Origin: Plazaster borealis | Lineage: Eukaryota > Echinodermata > Asteroidea > Forcipulatida > Labidiasteridae | Direction: 5' to 3' | Assembly (NCBI GenBank): GCA_021014325.1 | Contig: CM037459.1 | Location: 13,053,501-13,117,500, forward strand | DNA length: 64,000 bases | Part shown: piece after piece, positions 11,877 through 25,500 of the stretch | Position numbering within the stretch: the stretch's first letter is position 1 | Layout: each line of letters begins with the position of its first letter | Translations under genes and position numbers: made by a program | The notes under the pieces: model-generated | What the model saw: only the letters and a program-made list of their open reading frames with translations | Database searches by the model: none | Told to the model about the DNA's origin: nothing

Positions 11877-12460
11877 TTAAAATGACAGACAGTAGGAGGG
11901 TTGACTATGAACTGTATAGATGCATTCACCACATGATATAAAATTGCAGGCTGGCATAGTGCATCTATCATTCAAAACAAGAGGATGATATTGAATGGTC
12001 AGACAGTAGGAGGGTTGACTGTGTACTGCATAGATGCATTCACCACATGAAATAATATTGCATGCTGACATAGTATATAAATCAAATAAATCATTCAAAA
12101 CCATAGAGGATGATATTGAATGGTCAGACAGTAGGAGGGTTGAATGTATAGTGTGTAGATACATCACATGATATCATATTGATGGCTGGCATAGTATATA
12201 AATCACATAAATCATTCAAAACCACAATGGATAATATTGAATGGTCAGACAGTGAGAGTGTTGAATGTATAGTGCGTAGATGCATCACACGATATCATAT
12301 TGATGGCTGGCATAGTATATAAATCACATAAATCATTCAAAACCACAGTGGATAATATTGAATGGTCAGACAGTGAGAGGGTTGAATGTATAGTGTGTAG
12401 ATACATCACATGATATCATATTGATGGCTGGCATAGTTTATCTATAATTCTCCCTCAAAC
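11877..12460. repeat. Satellite of about 120 bp, five units
   Basis: The phrase gtcagacagt(a/g)(g)gag(g/t)gttga recurs near 11882, 11998, 12121, 12243 and 12363, so the unit is about 116-123 bp. Each unit carries cacatgatatcatattg, ggctggcatagt, and attcaaaaccacagtgg. The same family lies reversed at 16430-17110 and as single units near 14150-14250, 14730-14800 and 21368-21540. Confidence 0.85.
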
Positions 12461-12790
12461 TGCCTTAGGTTTCAGTCACATACAGGGTTACCAGCTAAAA
12501 TGTCACATAAGATACATAGTTTGTGACTGGTTGCCTGCTCAAGCACTATGTTTAGCTAGACAAACTTACTAAGTTTGGAATTGGTGATAAGCTAACTTAG
12601 AATACATCCTCATCAGCTGGGGTGCGTTTTGGCGAGCACAAACATTTTAATAAACGTGTTTGAGCTTCAGTCATAGATTAAGCATTTTGGCAATAAGTTG
12701 TGCTGCAGTGATGCAGAACTTCTCATAAATTGTTTCGGTCGGTGAATTTTACATCAGAAACTCATTTCTGACAAGGATCACCATTAAGCG

Positions 12791-13297
12791 GCCCTCAGGA
12801 CGACCTTTCGATTACAAAAAATTAGTTGCAACTGACTTTTCAGGATGCTGCTGCTCCTGAGCTACGATCGTCAAGAACATATCAGTCCGCAATTGTTTAC
12901 CACCTGAGTATAACTATAATAATTTTAAGACGATTGGCATCAGTCGCTGTCAGAAAAACATCAATAGTAGCAAGAATAGAAAAATTCCTACTTCTGCGAC
13001 GTGTTCAGACAGGCGGAAATCAATCAATATATTTTACATTGAATACCGCTTGCATTGATTGCGTTACGCGTTATCAGCGCCCGCGTAAGCTTGCGAGCCA
13101 ACACGCGTACGGCTATTAACATCAAACGTAGTTTAGCAACCAGTCTTTGATTGTTGGTGACATGAGCATGTTTCGGGGTGATGCTTGTTCCACGAAAATC
13201 ACACGATTTCTCATTTACAGTGACCTGAACTTTAATTTTCTGCTTGATCCCGACGGTTCCGTCGCAGTGCAAGCAACAAGCAGGTCGACCTGAGGGC
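12791..13297. mobile_element. Non-autonomous DNA element with GCCCTCAGG ends
   Basis: Left end GCCCTCAGGACGACCT and right end AGGTCGACCTGAGGGC are inverted with one mismatch over 16 bp. The interior is non-coding. It lies 60 bp past the AGTPBP1 stop codon and so probably falls within or next to its 3' UTR. No target duplication is evident. Confidence 0.6.
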
Positions 13298-13357
13298 AGC
13301 TAAACACGCCCCTGGTATTACAACCTTGGAAGAGACATCTTGTGATAATCTGCGGCA

Positions 13358-13571
13358 CTAAAAAACTTCAGGAGATATTTCCTCAGGCTCCTCGCTGACC
13401 CCAACTCCTCCGGTATCGCTGCCTTCCGATCCCTCCTCCTCATCTTCTTCCTCATCTCCGGAATCAAGATCATTACTACGACGTTTCCGTCTGCCGTGTT
13501 GATGCGGTACGCCTGATGAAGTCGTACCATGAAGGGAGGCTTGGATCAAGGCATCCACGTCTTCTCCAGGA
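13358..13571 (-). CDS. AGTPBP1: AGTPBP1 exon 22 (last coding)
   Basis: Acceptor TTTTCAG|TCCTGG. Encodes residues 1153-1223 and the TAG stop (13358-13360). The tail has a basic patch (HGRRKRR) followed by an acidic run ([17 protein letters not shown]), as in the acidic C-terminus of vertebrate CCP1. The 3' UTR continues below 13358; I did not find a clear polyadenylation signal. Confidence 0.93.
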
Positions 13572-16500
13572 CTGAAAATCAAACACAAATATCTTTGAAT
13601 GAAAAACTGCCCTCAAATTCTCTCCACGCTTGATACTGGTTTTGGTGCAAACCATAGGCTGCTGGATTCCAATAAACTTACAACTTTAACTAACCACCCC
13701 AGGCCTGCCAAAATCAAACAGATGGTTTTGTTGAAATTTGGATGGTCTAGTACTGTGAAAAGTACCCACTAAATCACAGTCCAGAAGCACAGGACCTGTT
13801 GGAGTATGATGGGTTGTGTACTGTTCCAGTACATAAACTGTTGGAGTATGATGGGTTGTGTACTGTTCCAAGAAGTAAACTGTTGGAGTTTGATAGGTTG
13901 TGGAAGCTTTCTGGTAGAAATGCTTAGGGGTTAAAGAATGATTTTGCTGTTTGTGGTAATCTCTTGCCCAAAATCAGAGACAGCCTGATAAGGTTTGGTT
14001 GAACCGTTTCCAAACTGATGCTGCATCATCCTTTAGTTTATGTTAATCAGTAAATATTCATCAAATTTCCTTAACCTTCCCACTCTTGGGGTACATACTT
14101 GCAGTTATTTGACCAACCAATCAAAACCATTCAACTGCTAGACTTGTGTGAGGTGGCACAGCTGTGCAGAGAACTAACTGTGTACAAACTTTTACTGTGT
14201 CGATGCCTTCACTATGTGATATCACATTGCAGGCTGGCACAATTCGTTGAGTCAGTGCAACAAGGTCGTAACTCCAGTTTCAGTTGTTTTGCGTAAATCA
14301 CTTTTTAAGGTTTGTTGACGTTTTAAACAATCACTGGTTGTTAAAGACAAGCCCACTTGTACATTTATGATTTATGAAGACATTTATAATAAAAACATTA
14401 AAAGTTATATCTACACTTATTTACCTAGAAAATTGTAGATACGACATTGTTGCACGGACACTGCACATGGTTTTAGACTGGTCAAAAGGTTGTATCTTGG
14501 AGTTACGACCTTACATTTCTCAGTGCAACAAGGTTGTTTGTGTGAGAAACGACTTTGTGGCTCGGAACACAATAACGAACTATGCATCATTTATTGTTAA
14601 TGACCTGTATCTTTTTAATTACTTTTTGGACAAACTTGTACAGTTTATTCAGACAAAAATAAAGCACCTTTTGTATATTCTAACTCAATTTCACACAAAA
14701 ATGTGACATTCAACCTTGTTGCACTGACGCGATGAATTTATCTACCATTCAAAACTACAGTGGATAATATTAAATGGTCACACAGTAGGAGGGTTAAATG
14801 TACAAAGAATCTCTCACCTGCCGTATTCATCGCTGTCCTTTTCCATGCCAGATTCCAACACTCCTGGATAGATCTTACCAGAGGAGAGAGATGACTGAGA
14901 CTTGTCGGATGTGGATCTTTCTGATGAGCGGCGTGTGATAAGACGTAGGAGTCCCTCGCAGAACTTCCTTCCCATCTCCTCCAGCATCCCTGTAGTGATC
15001 TGAAGACCCTGGAGGATGGTCGAAAGAAAACAGAAACATCTTGAACAAGTTCTGCAAGATTCAAACTAGGGTTGGGATATTTAACCGATAACAGTTAAAC
15101 TGTAAACAAACCTTGAACTCTGTTTCAAAATTTCCTTAACGGGTTAACCAAGCCGACAATTAAAAAAAAGAGACCTTCCTTTTCTTTAAAATGTTAGCCC
15201 CAGCCACTATCCAGGGAGAATGGTTGACGTCCCTTTTGTTGGTGGAATGTTTCTTATCTTAATCCCCTACAAATGTAAAGCATTATTTTGAATCCCCTAT
15301 ACATTTTGCTTTGTACACAATTCACTGTGATTTGTGGTTTTTTAACTGTGAAGACTGAGTAAGTGTTCTATTTCTAATCCTTGAGTGTTGACATCTGCTG
15401 CTTTCACAGATGGGCTCAAAGTTCCGATTGGAATCGGAAGAAACGATTAAAAACGGTAAATGGTAAGTAACAAGTTCCAATTAAACATTTAGGAAAATAG
15501 ACGTAAATGCAAAAAATATAATTCAAACCCGCAACCCCTGCATTCTAGAGCAAATGTCTCAAGTACCAACCACCAAACATGCCCTGTGATAAAGGTCTGT
15601 TTACACCAGGGCCCAATTTCATAGAGCTGCTTAAGCACAAAAAATAGCTAAGCACAACCAAAATTATGCTTACCAGAATAAGGTTACCAGCCAAACTACC
15701 ATGTCACATGTACAATTTGTGACTGGTATCCTGCTCATTTCGGCTCAGCAGAAAATTTTTAGGCAATATTTTCTGCTTAATGCAGCTCTATGAAATTGGG
15801 GCCAAGGGGCCAATTTCATAGAGCTGCTTCAGCACAAAAAGTAGCTAAGCAGCACAACAAAATTATGCTTACCAGAATAAGATTACCAGCCAAAATAGCA
15901 TGTTACATATGTACAATCTGTGACTGGTGTCCTGCTAACTTTTGCTAAGCTGAAATGTTTAAGCGATATTTTATGCTTAAGTGGCTCTAGGAAATTGGGC
16001 CCAGGTAATGGCACACACTGAATGCACACCTGCAGTACCTACTTTCCACGGTATAAAAGAATAGGAGTAATGCCACTAAACCAACCTTGTACTGTCCTTG
16101 GTCACACCCACAGTAAGTGCTCTCCATGGTATAGCTGCGAGGCACCCTCAGTTCCTTCCATACCACCACCCTAGCTGTAGCTTCCTTGACTCTCTCAACA
16201 ACAAAACTACAGGAGCTTAGGGAGAATGCAGGCGCCAACTGGTTCAATATACGAGGAAGGGTCTGTGGAAGAAACCAAGAAGAAAACAAATCAATCAATA
16301 GCTTACCAGCCAAAATACCATACAGTTACCATTGATGTGACTGGTACCCCAATCATTTCTTGCTTAGCAAAGAAGTTTGCTAAGCAGAATTTTCTGCTAA
16401 ACAGCATAAAACAATAAAACCCTTCTACTGTCCGACTATTCAATATCATCCACATTTATATGATAGATGCACGGTGCAACCTACAATATGATATCACGTG

Positions 16501-19500
16501 GTGATTGTATCTACACAGTACACAGTCAACCCTCCTACTTTTTGACCATTCAAGATTATCCACTCCGATTTTGAATGATAGACGTACTATGCCAGACGTA
16601 CTATGCCAGTTTTCAATATATCATGAGCTGAATGTATCTACACAGTACACAGTCAACCCTCCTACTGTTTGACCATTCAAAATCATCCACTCTGATTTTG
16701 AATGATAGATAACTATGCCGCCAGTCTGCAATATGCTATCATGTGGTGAATGCATATACACAGTACACAGTCAACCCTCCTACTGTCTGTCCATTAAGTA
16801 TCGTCCCCTGTGGTTTTGAATGATATATACATGTAAGCTATGCCAGCCTTCAATCTGATATCATGTGGTGAATGCATACACAGTACACAATCAACCCTTC
16901 TACTGTCTGTCCGTTAAATATCGTCCCCTGTGGTTTTGAATGATATATATGTAAGCTATGCCAGCCTTCAATCTGATATCATGTGGTGAATGCATACACA
17001 GTGTACAGCTAACCCTCCAACTGTCTGACCATTCAGTATCATCCACTGTGGTTTTGAATGATAGATAAACTATGCCAGCCTATACTACGATATCGTGAGT
17101 TGAATACATCAGTACAGGGGAGCCAGTCACAAGAAGTATATATACTTTTGGGCTGGTAAACTGTATGCACGTACAGTAAATCCTGTGCAAAGCAACCTTA
17201 TGAGATTGGGTTCTAGGTTGTGTACCTTGTAACTGGTATCCTCCTGTCGGTTGCCATTCGTCAAGGCTACGTCATCTGCTAGCTGTGACTGGGCCTCACT
17301 ACACCCGTACATAAATACGTTCTTCCTTCTTGAATGACCGTGGAAGTCACAGAATACCTGACAAGAAAACAAAAGGTTATACAAATTATTTGTTGATTGA
17401 CACAGAATACAAGCCAAACATGTATGTGGATGGCCTGTCAAGAAATGTTATGATTAGTAAGGGTTTGTATTCATGTTAATATGCAAGCTTAATTTGATTG
17501 CTGCAATTCAAATAAGCAACTGTGATCTGTGATTTGGGATCTTCAAAAGCTATTTTTGTCATATTGAACATTTTACAAACATGTGTCAATCAAGACTGAA
17601 TTTGTTCAACGGTTACAGGTTGAGTGGCTTCTGACTGCCAACATTAGGGCTAGATAGCTCAGCTGGTAGAGCACTGGCATATTAATCCAGCGGTTGCAGG
17701 TTCAAATCCCGCTCTAATTAATTTGTCTTTTTTCAACCCCAAATTAATTAAAAGTTTACCAAGTCGGTTTGCTTGTGGTTTATTACTAGATATAATATTA
17801 AATTTGAACCTTGAATATCACAGCATGTCCAATACTCAGGCATGATATTTAGCCCTTGGAAAAAAGTAGGTAAATTGTATAGAGTACAAGGGCTGACTTT
17901 TCCGGCTATTTTAAAAATTAAATTTGCAGATTTTTCTGCGGATAAACAAAAATCAAAAATCAGATTAAAGGAACACGTTGCCTTGGATCGGGCGAGTTGG
18001 TCTATGAAAAGCGTTTGTAACCGTTTGTAACCGTTTGTAACCGTTTGTTATAAAATGCATAGGGTTAGAAAGATGTATTAAAAGTAGAATACAATGATCC
18101 ACACAATAATGCCGCGAAATTGTGTGGTTTTCCTTTTACTTTGCGAACTAACACGATCCGCCATTTTGTGGAGTCAAAAAATTTGGCTCCACAAAATGGC
18201 GTGCTGTGTTAGTTCACGATGTAAAAGGAAAACCACGCAATTTTGAGGCATGTTTGTGTATTCTACTTTTAAAACATCTTTCCAACCATAATGCATTTTA
18301 TAACAAACGGTTACAAACGCTTTTCATAGACCAACTCGCCCGATCCAAGGCAACGTGTCCCTTTAAAGTAGGAAGAATATCATGCCTGTATACTTTTAAC
18401 ATGTTTAATCTTAACTTAGTGAAAGTGGGTGAGACGTTTACCATTGGAGTTCTGTTGTTGATGGCAAGGTACTGTAGAAGACCCTTTGTATGGTAAATAG
18501 TTGGATGGAGATCAGAATTGGGATTATCCCATCGCCGGTTCAGATCCTCACCAACAAGAGAACATCGATGACTATAATAAAAACGCAACATGTAAATAAT
18601 AAGGGAATAAAAGAGTAGGCGACGAGGTCTAAAACGGCTGTTTAAAACCGGCAGGGTCGTGGCCGTGGGATAAAGGACCGAGCTGAAGGGGAGGTCCTTT
18701 AACACATGGCCACGACCCTGCATTGTTTAAAACGACCGTTTAAAGGGTGTTTGTAACATTGGTAGGAGTAAAAATATAAAGGTTCACAGATTCACACATA
18801 ACTTACATGGTATAAAGATGGTTATGATGGGAAACTCCCTTTGAAACATTTTTGCTTTAAATGCTATAGTTTTTGAGAAATGAGTAAAACAATTTGTTTT
18901 GATCTCATGAGTCAAAAACTCAATGTTTGAAAACAGTGAAAACACTGCAGGTTTTCCCCCACTTTTTTCTGGTGAATGCAATGAGCGATTGTGCTTAAAC
19001 TTTCACAGGTTTGTTGTTTTGTGTAAATGTTGGGATACACCAAGTGAAGATACTGGTCTTTGACATTTACCAAAAGTATATACTACCTTTAAGACCGAGT
19101 AACCACTCTTTTGTTCCCATTGATGAATACTTTTCCGATAAAAAAATCAAAAAACCTTCAAAAGTTGAGAACAATTATGACAGTTTAGCCTATCTCCCCT
19201 TGACCCTATGTTGAGCTTCTATCAATTTATCAATATAGGACTCTTATACTAACTCTTTCACGCGCCGACCCGTCGCCAGCAACCGGTTTAAATCCCTTCA
19301 AAAACATAGTTGAAAAACGACAAATAAAGATCGCAAAAATAAAGTTCTTTGTCTCTCTTTACTCAGTGTGATCTGTAATCTCAAACACTATTTTGTACAC
19401 AACCATATGGCACTCCGAAGGTGTTAGGCATATCGGATCTTTCAACTCCAATTTGAAGACATTGCATAATAGCGACCTTATTTTATATTACCATCATTGG

Positions 19501-22500
19501 AAGATCCAGTCATTCTCTTTTTGATGATGGTAAGCTTGGGTATGGAGGGTGAACATGGACAAAACTACAGCTTTATTACAAATGGCCCTTGTGCTCAGGC
19601 TTGAGTGCTTTTTTGTGTGTAAATCTTGGTCGACTTAAGTCACCAATGGTAAAAAAGAGAGGGTATGAGTGCAGTCGACTAAAGTCGCCTATGGTAATAA
19701 AAGGGTTAGTAGTTTGGAAGACTTTGTTAGCCAATTGAATACCAAGCTTGGTGACCACTAATTCCCAATTGGTGCTGTTCGACCATGCAATGGTCCCAGA
19801 GATCTACACCTTCATTACATGCTTCAAAACTGACCTGCCATTGATGACGCCATCCGGGTTCAACATTGGAACAATCTTAAAGATGTAGGTATCCCTGAGA
19901 AGATTAGCTGCAGGATGAGAGCTCATCAGGAACGTCAAGACTCCCTTCATTACCCAGGAGCTGTTACTTTCTCCGGGATGCACACGAGATGATAACAGGA
20001 TATATGGTCTACTTCCTGAAAACAATATCATGAAGTAGATGTTAAGTTTGCATCGGGGATAAAGAATTTTAATATGGTTTTACCAATACACTGATGTGTG
20101 TTAAGCACTGTATACTCAGTGCTTTCACAAGTCCTGTAAAAAAAACACAACAAGCATAATACTCAGGTGGGATTCGAACCCAGGACTTTTGCCATTCTAG
20201 AGCATATGTCTTACCACTAGACCAACGAGATTGCCAAGTAGCTAGAGGCAGTTCGAATCCTCTATTTTAGTAGCATTTCTTTAATTTTTGTTTTGCTAGC
20301 GATACTTTGTCCTTGCAAAGGCAACGCAGTTTTTCATTGATAAAAAGGCACTTTTATGAGGAAATCAAACTTTTTTACTGGAATATTTCAAGGGGCACCA
20401 AGGCAATGACCAAGGACATGAGGGCAATTACATTCCAGCCTTGAAAACGCCGAATTCCCCGGCCAAACCGCAGACTTTCTGCAGAGGAACGCTTAGGGAA
20501 TACTGACAAGACCCCTTAATTTCATTGATTTGTTTCAAACTTCATAACTTCATAACATTTCATAATTTTCAAAATTTCATAATTTCAAGATGCATCCATC
20601 TTTCTTTTCCTCATACAAATCAATCAGGCCAAAGTGAGACCAGAGGGCAAAATTAGTCTGATCCCTGTAGTGTATGATACATTCAGCATCCAAATCTGTA
20701 ATAGTACACGGGGAACATGACACAAAATAGTACTTACTGAACTGAGAAATTCCGTCCCTGTCTAGTGTCGCTGGATTGCTGGTGATGGTTAACACTGGAC
20801 ACTGATTACCACCTAGCGTTTCACACAGAGTCTGGTTGCGGAAGTAGATGTTGCTCCATTCACCTAAAGATGCTTCTAGCTTAAGAAGATGTACCTAGAC
20901 CAGACATAAAGGTTTCACAACGATACAATTTATTTGTCTCCATATGAGAACTAAGATGCGAGATGCTAAAATCCCAAGTATCTCTTCATTGCCTAAGGAG
21001 TTCTGAGCATACCACCCTCGTTCCCAGTGATGTAAGATCTCACCGCGCCAATTTCCCCCAGAATGCCTTGTTCATTCATAACCCCTGGAAGTGTGACTTT
21101 GAAATATTTTAATTAGTCCTGTGGTTGATCCCTTCTGTGTTAGAGACATTCACAAAGCCCGCTGTCAAAAGAGGCATCAAGTCATAGAGCAACTGGTCTC
21201 CTCTCATTCTTCTTTGATCTTGTTATACGTCTAACTATAGACAGTTTAGGGCGACCATGTAAAAACATGATTCATTAGAAGTAGATTGCGTCAAAATACT
21301 TGCATTTTGACACGTGTGTACTGAGCGCCCTACAAGCACTCAAAAGTTGTTAACAAGCGATGCAATAAACTATGCCAGCATGCATTATGATATCATGTGG
21401 TGAATGCATCTACACAGTACACACACACAGCTAGGTTCTGTGCACTGTTTTGCCACCATACACAACACGTGCAATTTAATGGTTTCAAATGGTTGGTCAA
21501 CTCACTGGAAAATGATACCAAGAGTAGGAGGGTTAAGGTAGTTCAAACTAGTACAGGAACTTGGATTAAGTAATTTACTCCACTCACCTTCATCATAGTA
21601 TACGTGAAAGGAAAATGATATGCCAAATAGCAGATGTCATTGCTGTACTGAAAGTTTAATGTGAAGACCAATGTGTAGTAACTCTTTCCCTTCTGCCCAC
21701 CGGTTGCCAAAGAGCTGCGGGAAAAGTTGTTCTTGTAGTAGCAGATGTTGCTACCAGCGCGCACCCAGTGAGGGCGCCCTTCCATTGCTTCTCTTACAGA
21801 ATACAGCACGGGCTGCATGCCTGGAATGAAAAAACAGGAATTAGAATATGATGTATACATCTGTAAAAACTAAGAGGTCATCGTAAAGTTGTCAGCATTT
21901 TTGTTTTACAGTTGATTAGCAAGAAACCCCCGACCTACACTCCACGAGGTATCTATTGTTCATGTGAGTTGATGTGTAATAATAATGATAATAATGGACA
22001 TTCATACTGTGCAAAACCTGTATGAATATACTGTGAATTACAACAAATACAAAAAATGCTGAGAATAAAATACAAATTACATAAGTTTAGGAGCAGCGTA
22101 CACAAATGCCCAATCATCGAGGGTAGGCTTTGATGTTCTTGAAGGGTAAGTCAACATTGTTAGACTAGCGAACTCCTGAGACGGTAAAATGTTGGATAGA
22201 GTGATTTCATGGTTATGAGCTCCTAAATGTACGTTGGTGCTAAACCATAAAGAACTTTATGACTTGTGTGACCAATAGAAATGGAACAAGGAGAGTGCTG
22301 AGCTCCATTAGTCTATATCTGCCGTGCACGCCCTCTATATCTGCTGTGCACGCCCTCTATGTCAGCTGTGGACGTACAGTATCAATGCCATATGACATGC
22401 CTGTATGGCAAAAATGCCCCAAGTTCATGGCACTGTCTACGACTGAATTCTGTGCTTACGACCCACAGATTCACATGCTTAAAAAGGGCGCCGTAATTCC

Positions 22501-25500
22501 ACAGCAAGTAGCACCATGATATTGGGCCCAGATCAACAAACGAGAAAGCTGAAATGTTCCACACAGGTAAAATTATATCACGCAATGCACAGATGACTAC
22601 ACACACAACAGTCTTCCAAGTTCTATGTCTATGGATTGACCATAATACTGATATCTACCTACATGCAACCATACAGTACATGACGTCGGATTTGTAAGGA
22701 TTTCATAACATTGCTTTTGCATATTTTGGAGCTCCAGGTATATGGAGCTTATTGATCAAGAGTGATCTTCATAGTATTTTTTTGGCAAAAAGAAACATTT
22801 ACTCTCTAAGTAAAACATTCATTTATTGGTTTTGATAAAAACAAATCAAATTTATAAGCATTTTTCATTGCCCTTTTGATCATTACGGATGTGAAATTAT
22901 AGTTAATGACCTTATAGCACTGAGCTGATGATGTGCAACTGAATGTTTTCCTCTCTAAATGAAATTTGAGCGGGAAAAATGTTATGCTTCGTCAGAGTTC
23001 ATACAAACATGCAAGCGAGCCGCCAGGTAAACTTGAGCTGTCAGTAAACTTGAGCTGTCAGCTTTCAGACTCAACGGTTCGAAAGACAATCACGTCAAAA
23101 CTCACCATAATTAAACTGGCTATTAGTCTTCTCACAGTTGATGACATTAAAGCGATAGGTCACACCTGCCCTCATGTTGGACACCTCAAAGTAGAACCAC
23201 TGGTGATGATGATTGCTGTTGATGTCAGAGTTCAAGATCAGGTCATATTCGTCCTGACGAATCTGGATGACCTTCCTCAAGTTGCCACACTCAAATTGAG
23301 AGTCAAAGGTCAGAGGTGAATTTTCCTGCTGGTCAGATGACCTTGGGAAGATAGTGAATAAAATTAAAGGATCAAAGATGACAAACACTTAAAATTGAAA
23401 ACTTCTTCCTTGCTTAGATAAACAGGTTCAATATTGTAATTAATCATGTTAACAAAGAAAATGATATTCCTTTACCTGGTGTGAAAAGTGTTTATCAAAA
23501 TAAATAAAACCACAGTATGACACACCACTCTATTACAATTAAAAGTGTCTTAAATTATCACAAAATTGAAAATACAGAGAGGAGACAGTAACAACACAAT
23601 AAAAACTTACAGCCTAAATTTTAAATGCAAAAATACAGACTACATGTACATTTACACACAAAAGTCCACCTCCCCATCTTAAGTTAAAAACTATCTCTTA
23701 TGATTTACAGTATGTTAAACAATCGAATTGCACTGGGTAAAAAGGAAAACTTATGGTGGTTAGTCCGCAAATGTGCTTGTAAGATTCTCCCTGCCCTTCT
23801 AAAAACAATCTGGGAATATTAACAGGTATCTTTAGGCCAATGGGTTACAGTGTCAGTCATTTTTGAGGATCCCTTGGTGTCATTACAGAATAATTTAAAT
23901 AATTAAATAAATAGTCATACCTTTTATCTTTGGCAGATGATGGGTCGGATGGAAACTCAGCGCTACTCATTGTGTCCAGACCAAATGATCTGCTCTTTAT
24001 TTCCGCATCCAGGTCAAAGACCACTCTGTCAACCACTTTATCAGGATGAATAACGCGGTCGATGTCTTCAAATATCATGGCTCTGTCAAGCAAGAAGAGA
24101 CACACACCAATAATATGCATTTCTTATAAAATAGCAAGAAAGGTCTGTATCTGAACAGTGTGTGGAACTGCCAGTTCCCACTTACTTTGGTTTTACTTGT
24201 GAATAAAATAAGATTCGCTGGACTTCGCTGTAGCAGAGCCCAACTTTCAAATACACGCAATACTTAAATAATAATAATAGTAGACATTTATAATGCGCTA
24301 TGTCTGTCATAAATGACACTCCTGGCACCGCGGCGAAATATCAAATTAGGTGGAGCTTGTTAAGAATGATTTTATGAGACCATAATACAATACCTTGTAA
24401 GGTATACACGGTGAGCTGGTGCATGTTTCTGCCAGACCAGACAGAAACACAAGGGCAAACCCCTTCTCTTTACGATAAGTGTACTGGGTTCATTTACGTG
24501 CATTACACAACACACGGGACCTACGGCTTTACGTCCCATCCAAAGGACGCAGCAATAATGGTTAAGTGTCTTGCTTAAGGACACAAGTGTCAAGACCAGG
24601 GACTCTAGCCCACACTCTGCTGATCAGAAACACCAGAGCTTGAGTCCGGTGCTCTTAACCGCTCGGCCACGACACTTGCAAAGTCTATCATTGTGAGGTC
24701 CCCAGGTGCTTTACTAGTGCAATGTGCCATTCCATGGTATTTTGGCTGGTAACCTGTTTCTGCTAAGCAAGTTCATTTCTTTGCTAAGCAAATGTTCGTG
24801 CTTAACAGCTATATGAAATTTTGCCCTGGTACAATAGCAAAGTGTGCGTCAGCCAAAAGTAACTTGATTAGAACAATCACTCAAATAACCAAATGCATAA
24901 CAGTACATCTAGATGTAATGCACAAACTTGTTACCAGATGGTTTGCTGAAAACTCAAGAAAGCAACTGTTCCAAATATTTGTTACAACCGAGGCAGGGGT
25001 CGAATTTGGGGGGAGAAAATTTACTAAGATTGCAGGGCTTGCAGCTCAAAATGTTAACTAGACCATTATTTATTTTACAAGACCAGAATCAAAATGAGTT
25101 GAACAAGCACTAAGAGTAGATCTATGTAGAGCTCATTTGTCTTATGTGTAAGCGTTCTTTGATACTCAAGAGAATTGAAAGATATCAGATTTTTTCACAA
25201 AGATATTACACAATGAGGTAGCCTATTATTCAATTGAAAAAACACAATACAGCCGGGCTTGTCTGGTGGTGAGTTTACAGGCCCTACACTAAAATCACTG
25301 CCCTCGGGCCTGCAGTTCAGTGTTAATTTGGGGCCCTGTGAGGTATCAGAAATCTCACCTTTGTACACTTGGCACTTTCTCAGAGAAGTATTCAGGTAAC
25401 TCAGGACTTTCATGGCCACGAAGCTCAGGCTGAGCTATCCTTCTAAACGGCAACACCCTCTTTGTTTTACACATTAAATCTGCATACAGTTCCGCCCCAC

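Noticed and set aside
12826..13272. Open frames on both strands just past the AGTPBP1 stop
   Set aside because: They lie within the GCCCTCAGG-ended transposon relic and match no family.
17648..17719. Functional tRNA-Asn gene
   Set aside because: The cloverleaf is good, but the anticodon would be ATT (GTT is usual for Asn), stems have mismatches, and a degenerate relative exists at 44474, which fits a SINE head or pseudogene.
22259..23319. Plus-strand open frames at 22259-22519 and 22966-23319
   Set aside because: The second is the antisense of AGTPBP1 exon 14, and the first lies in an intron with no conserved features.
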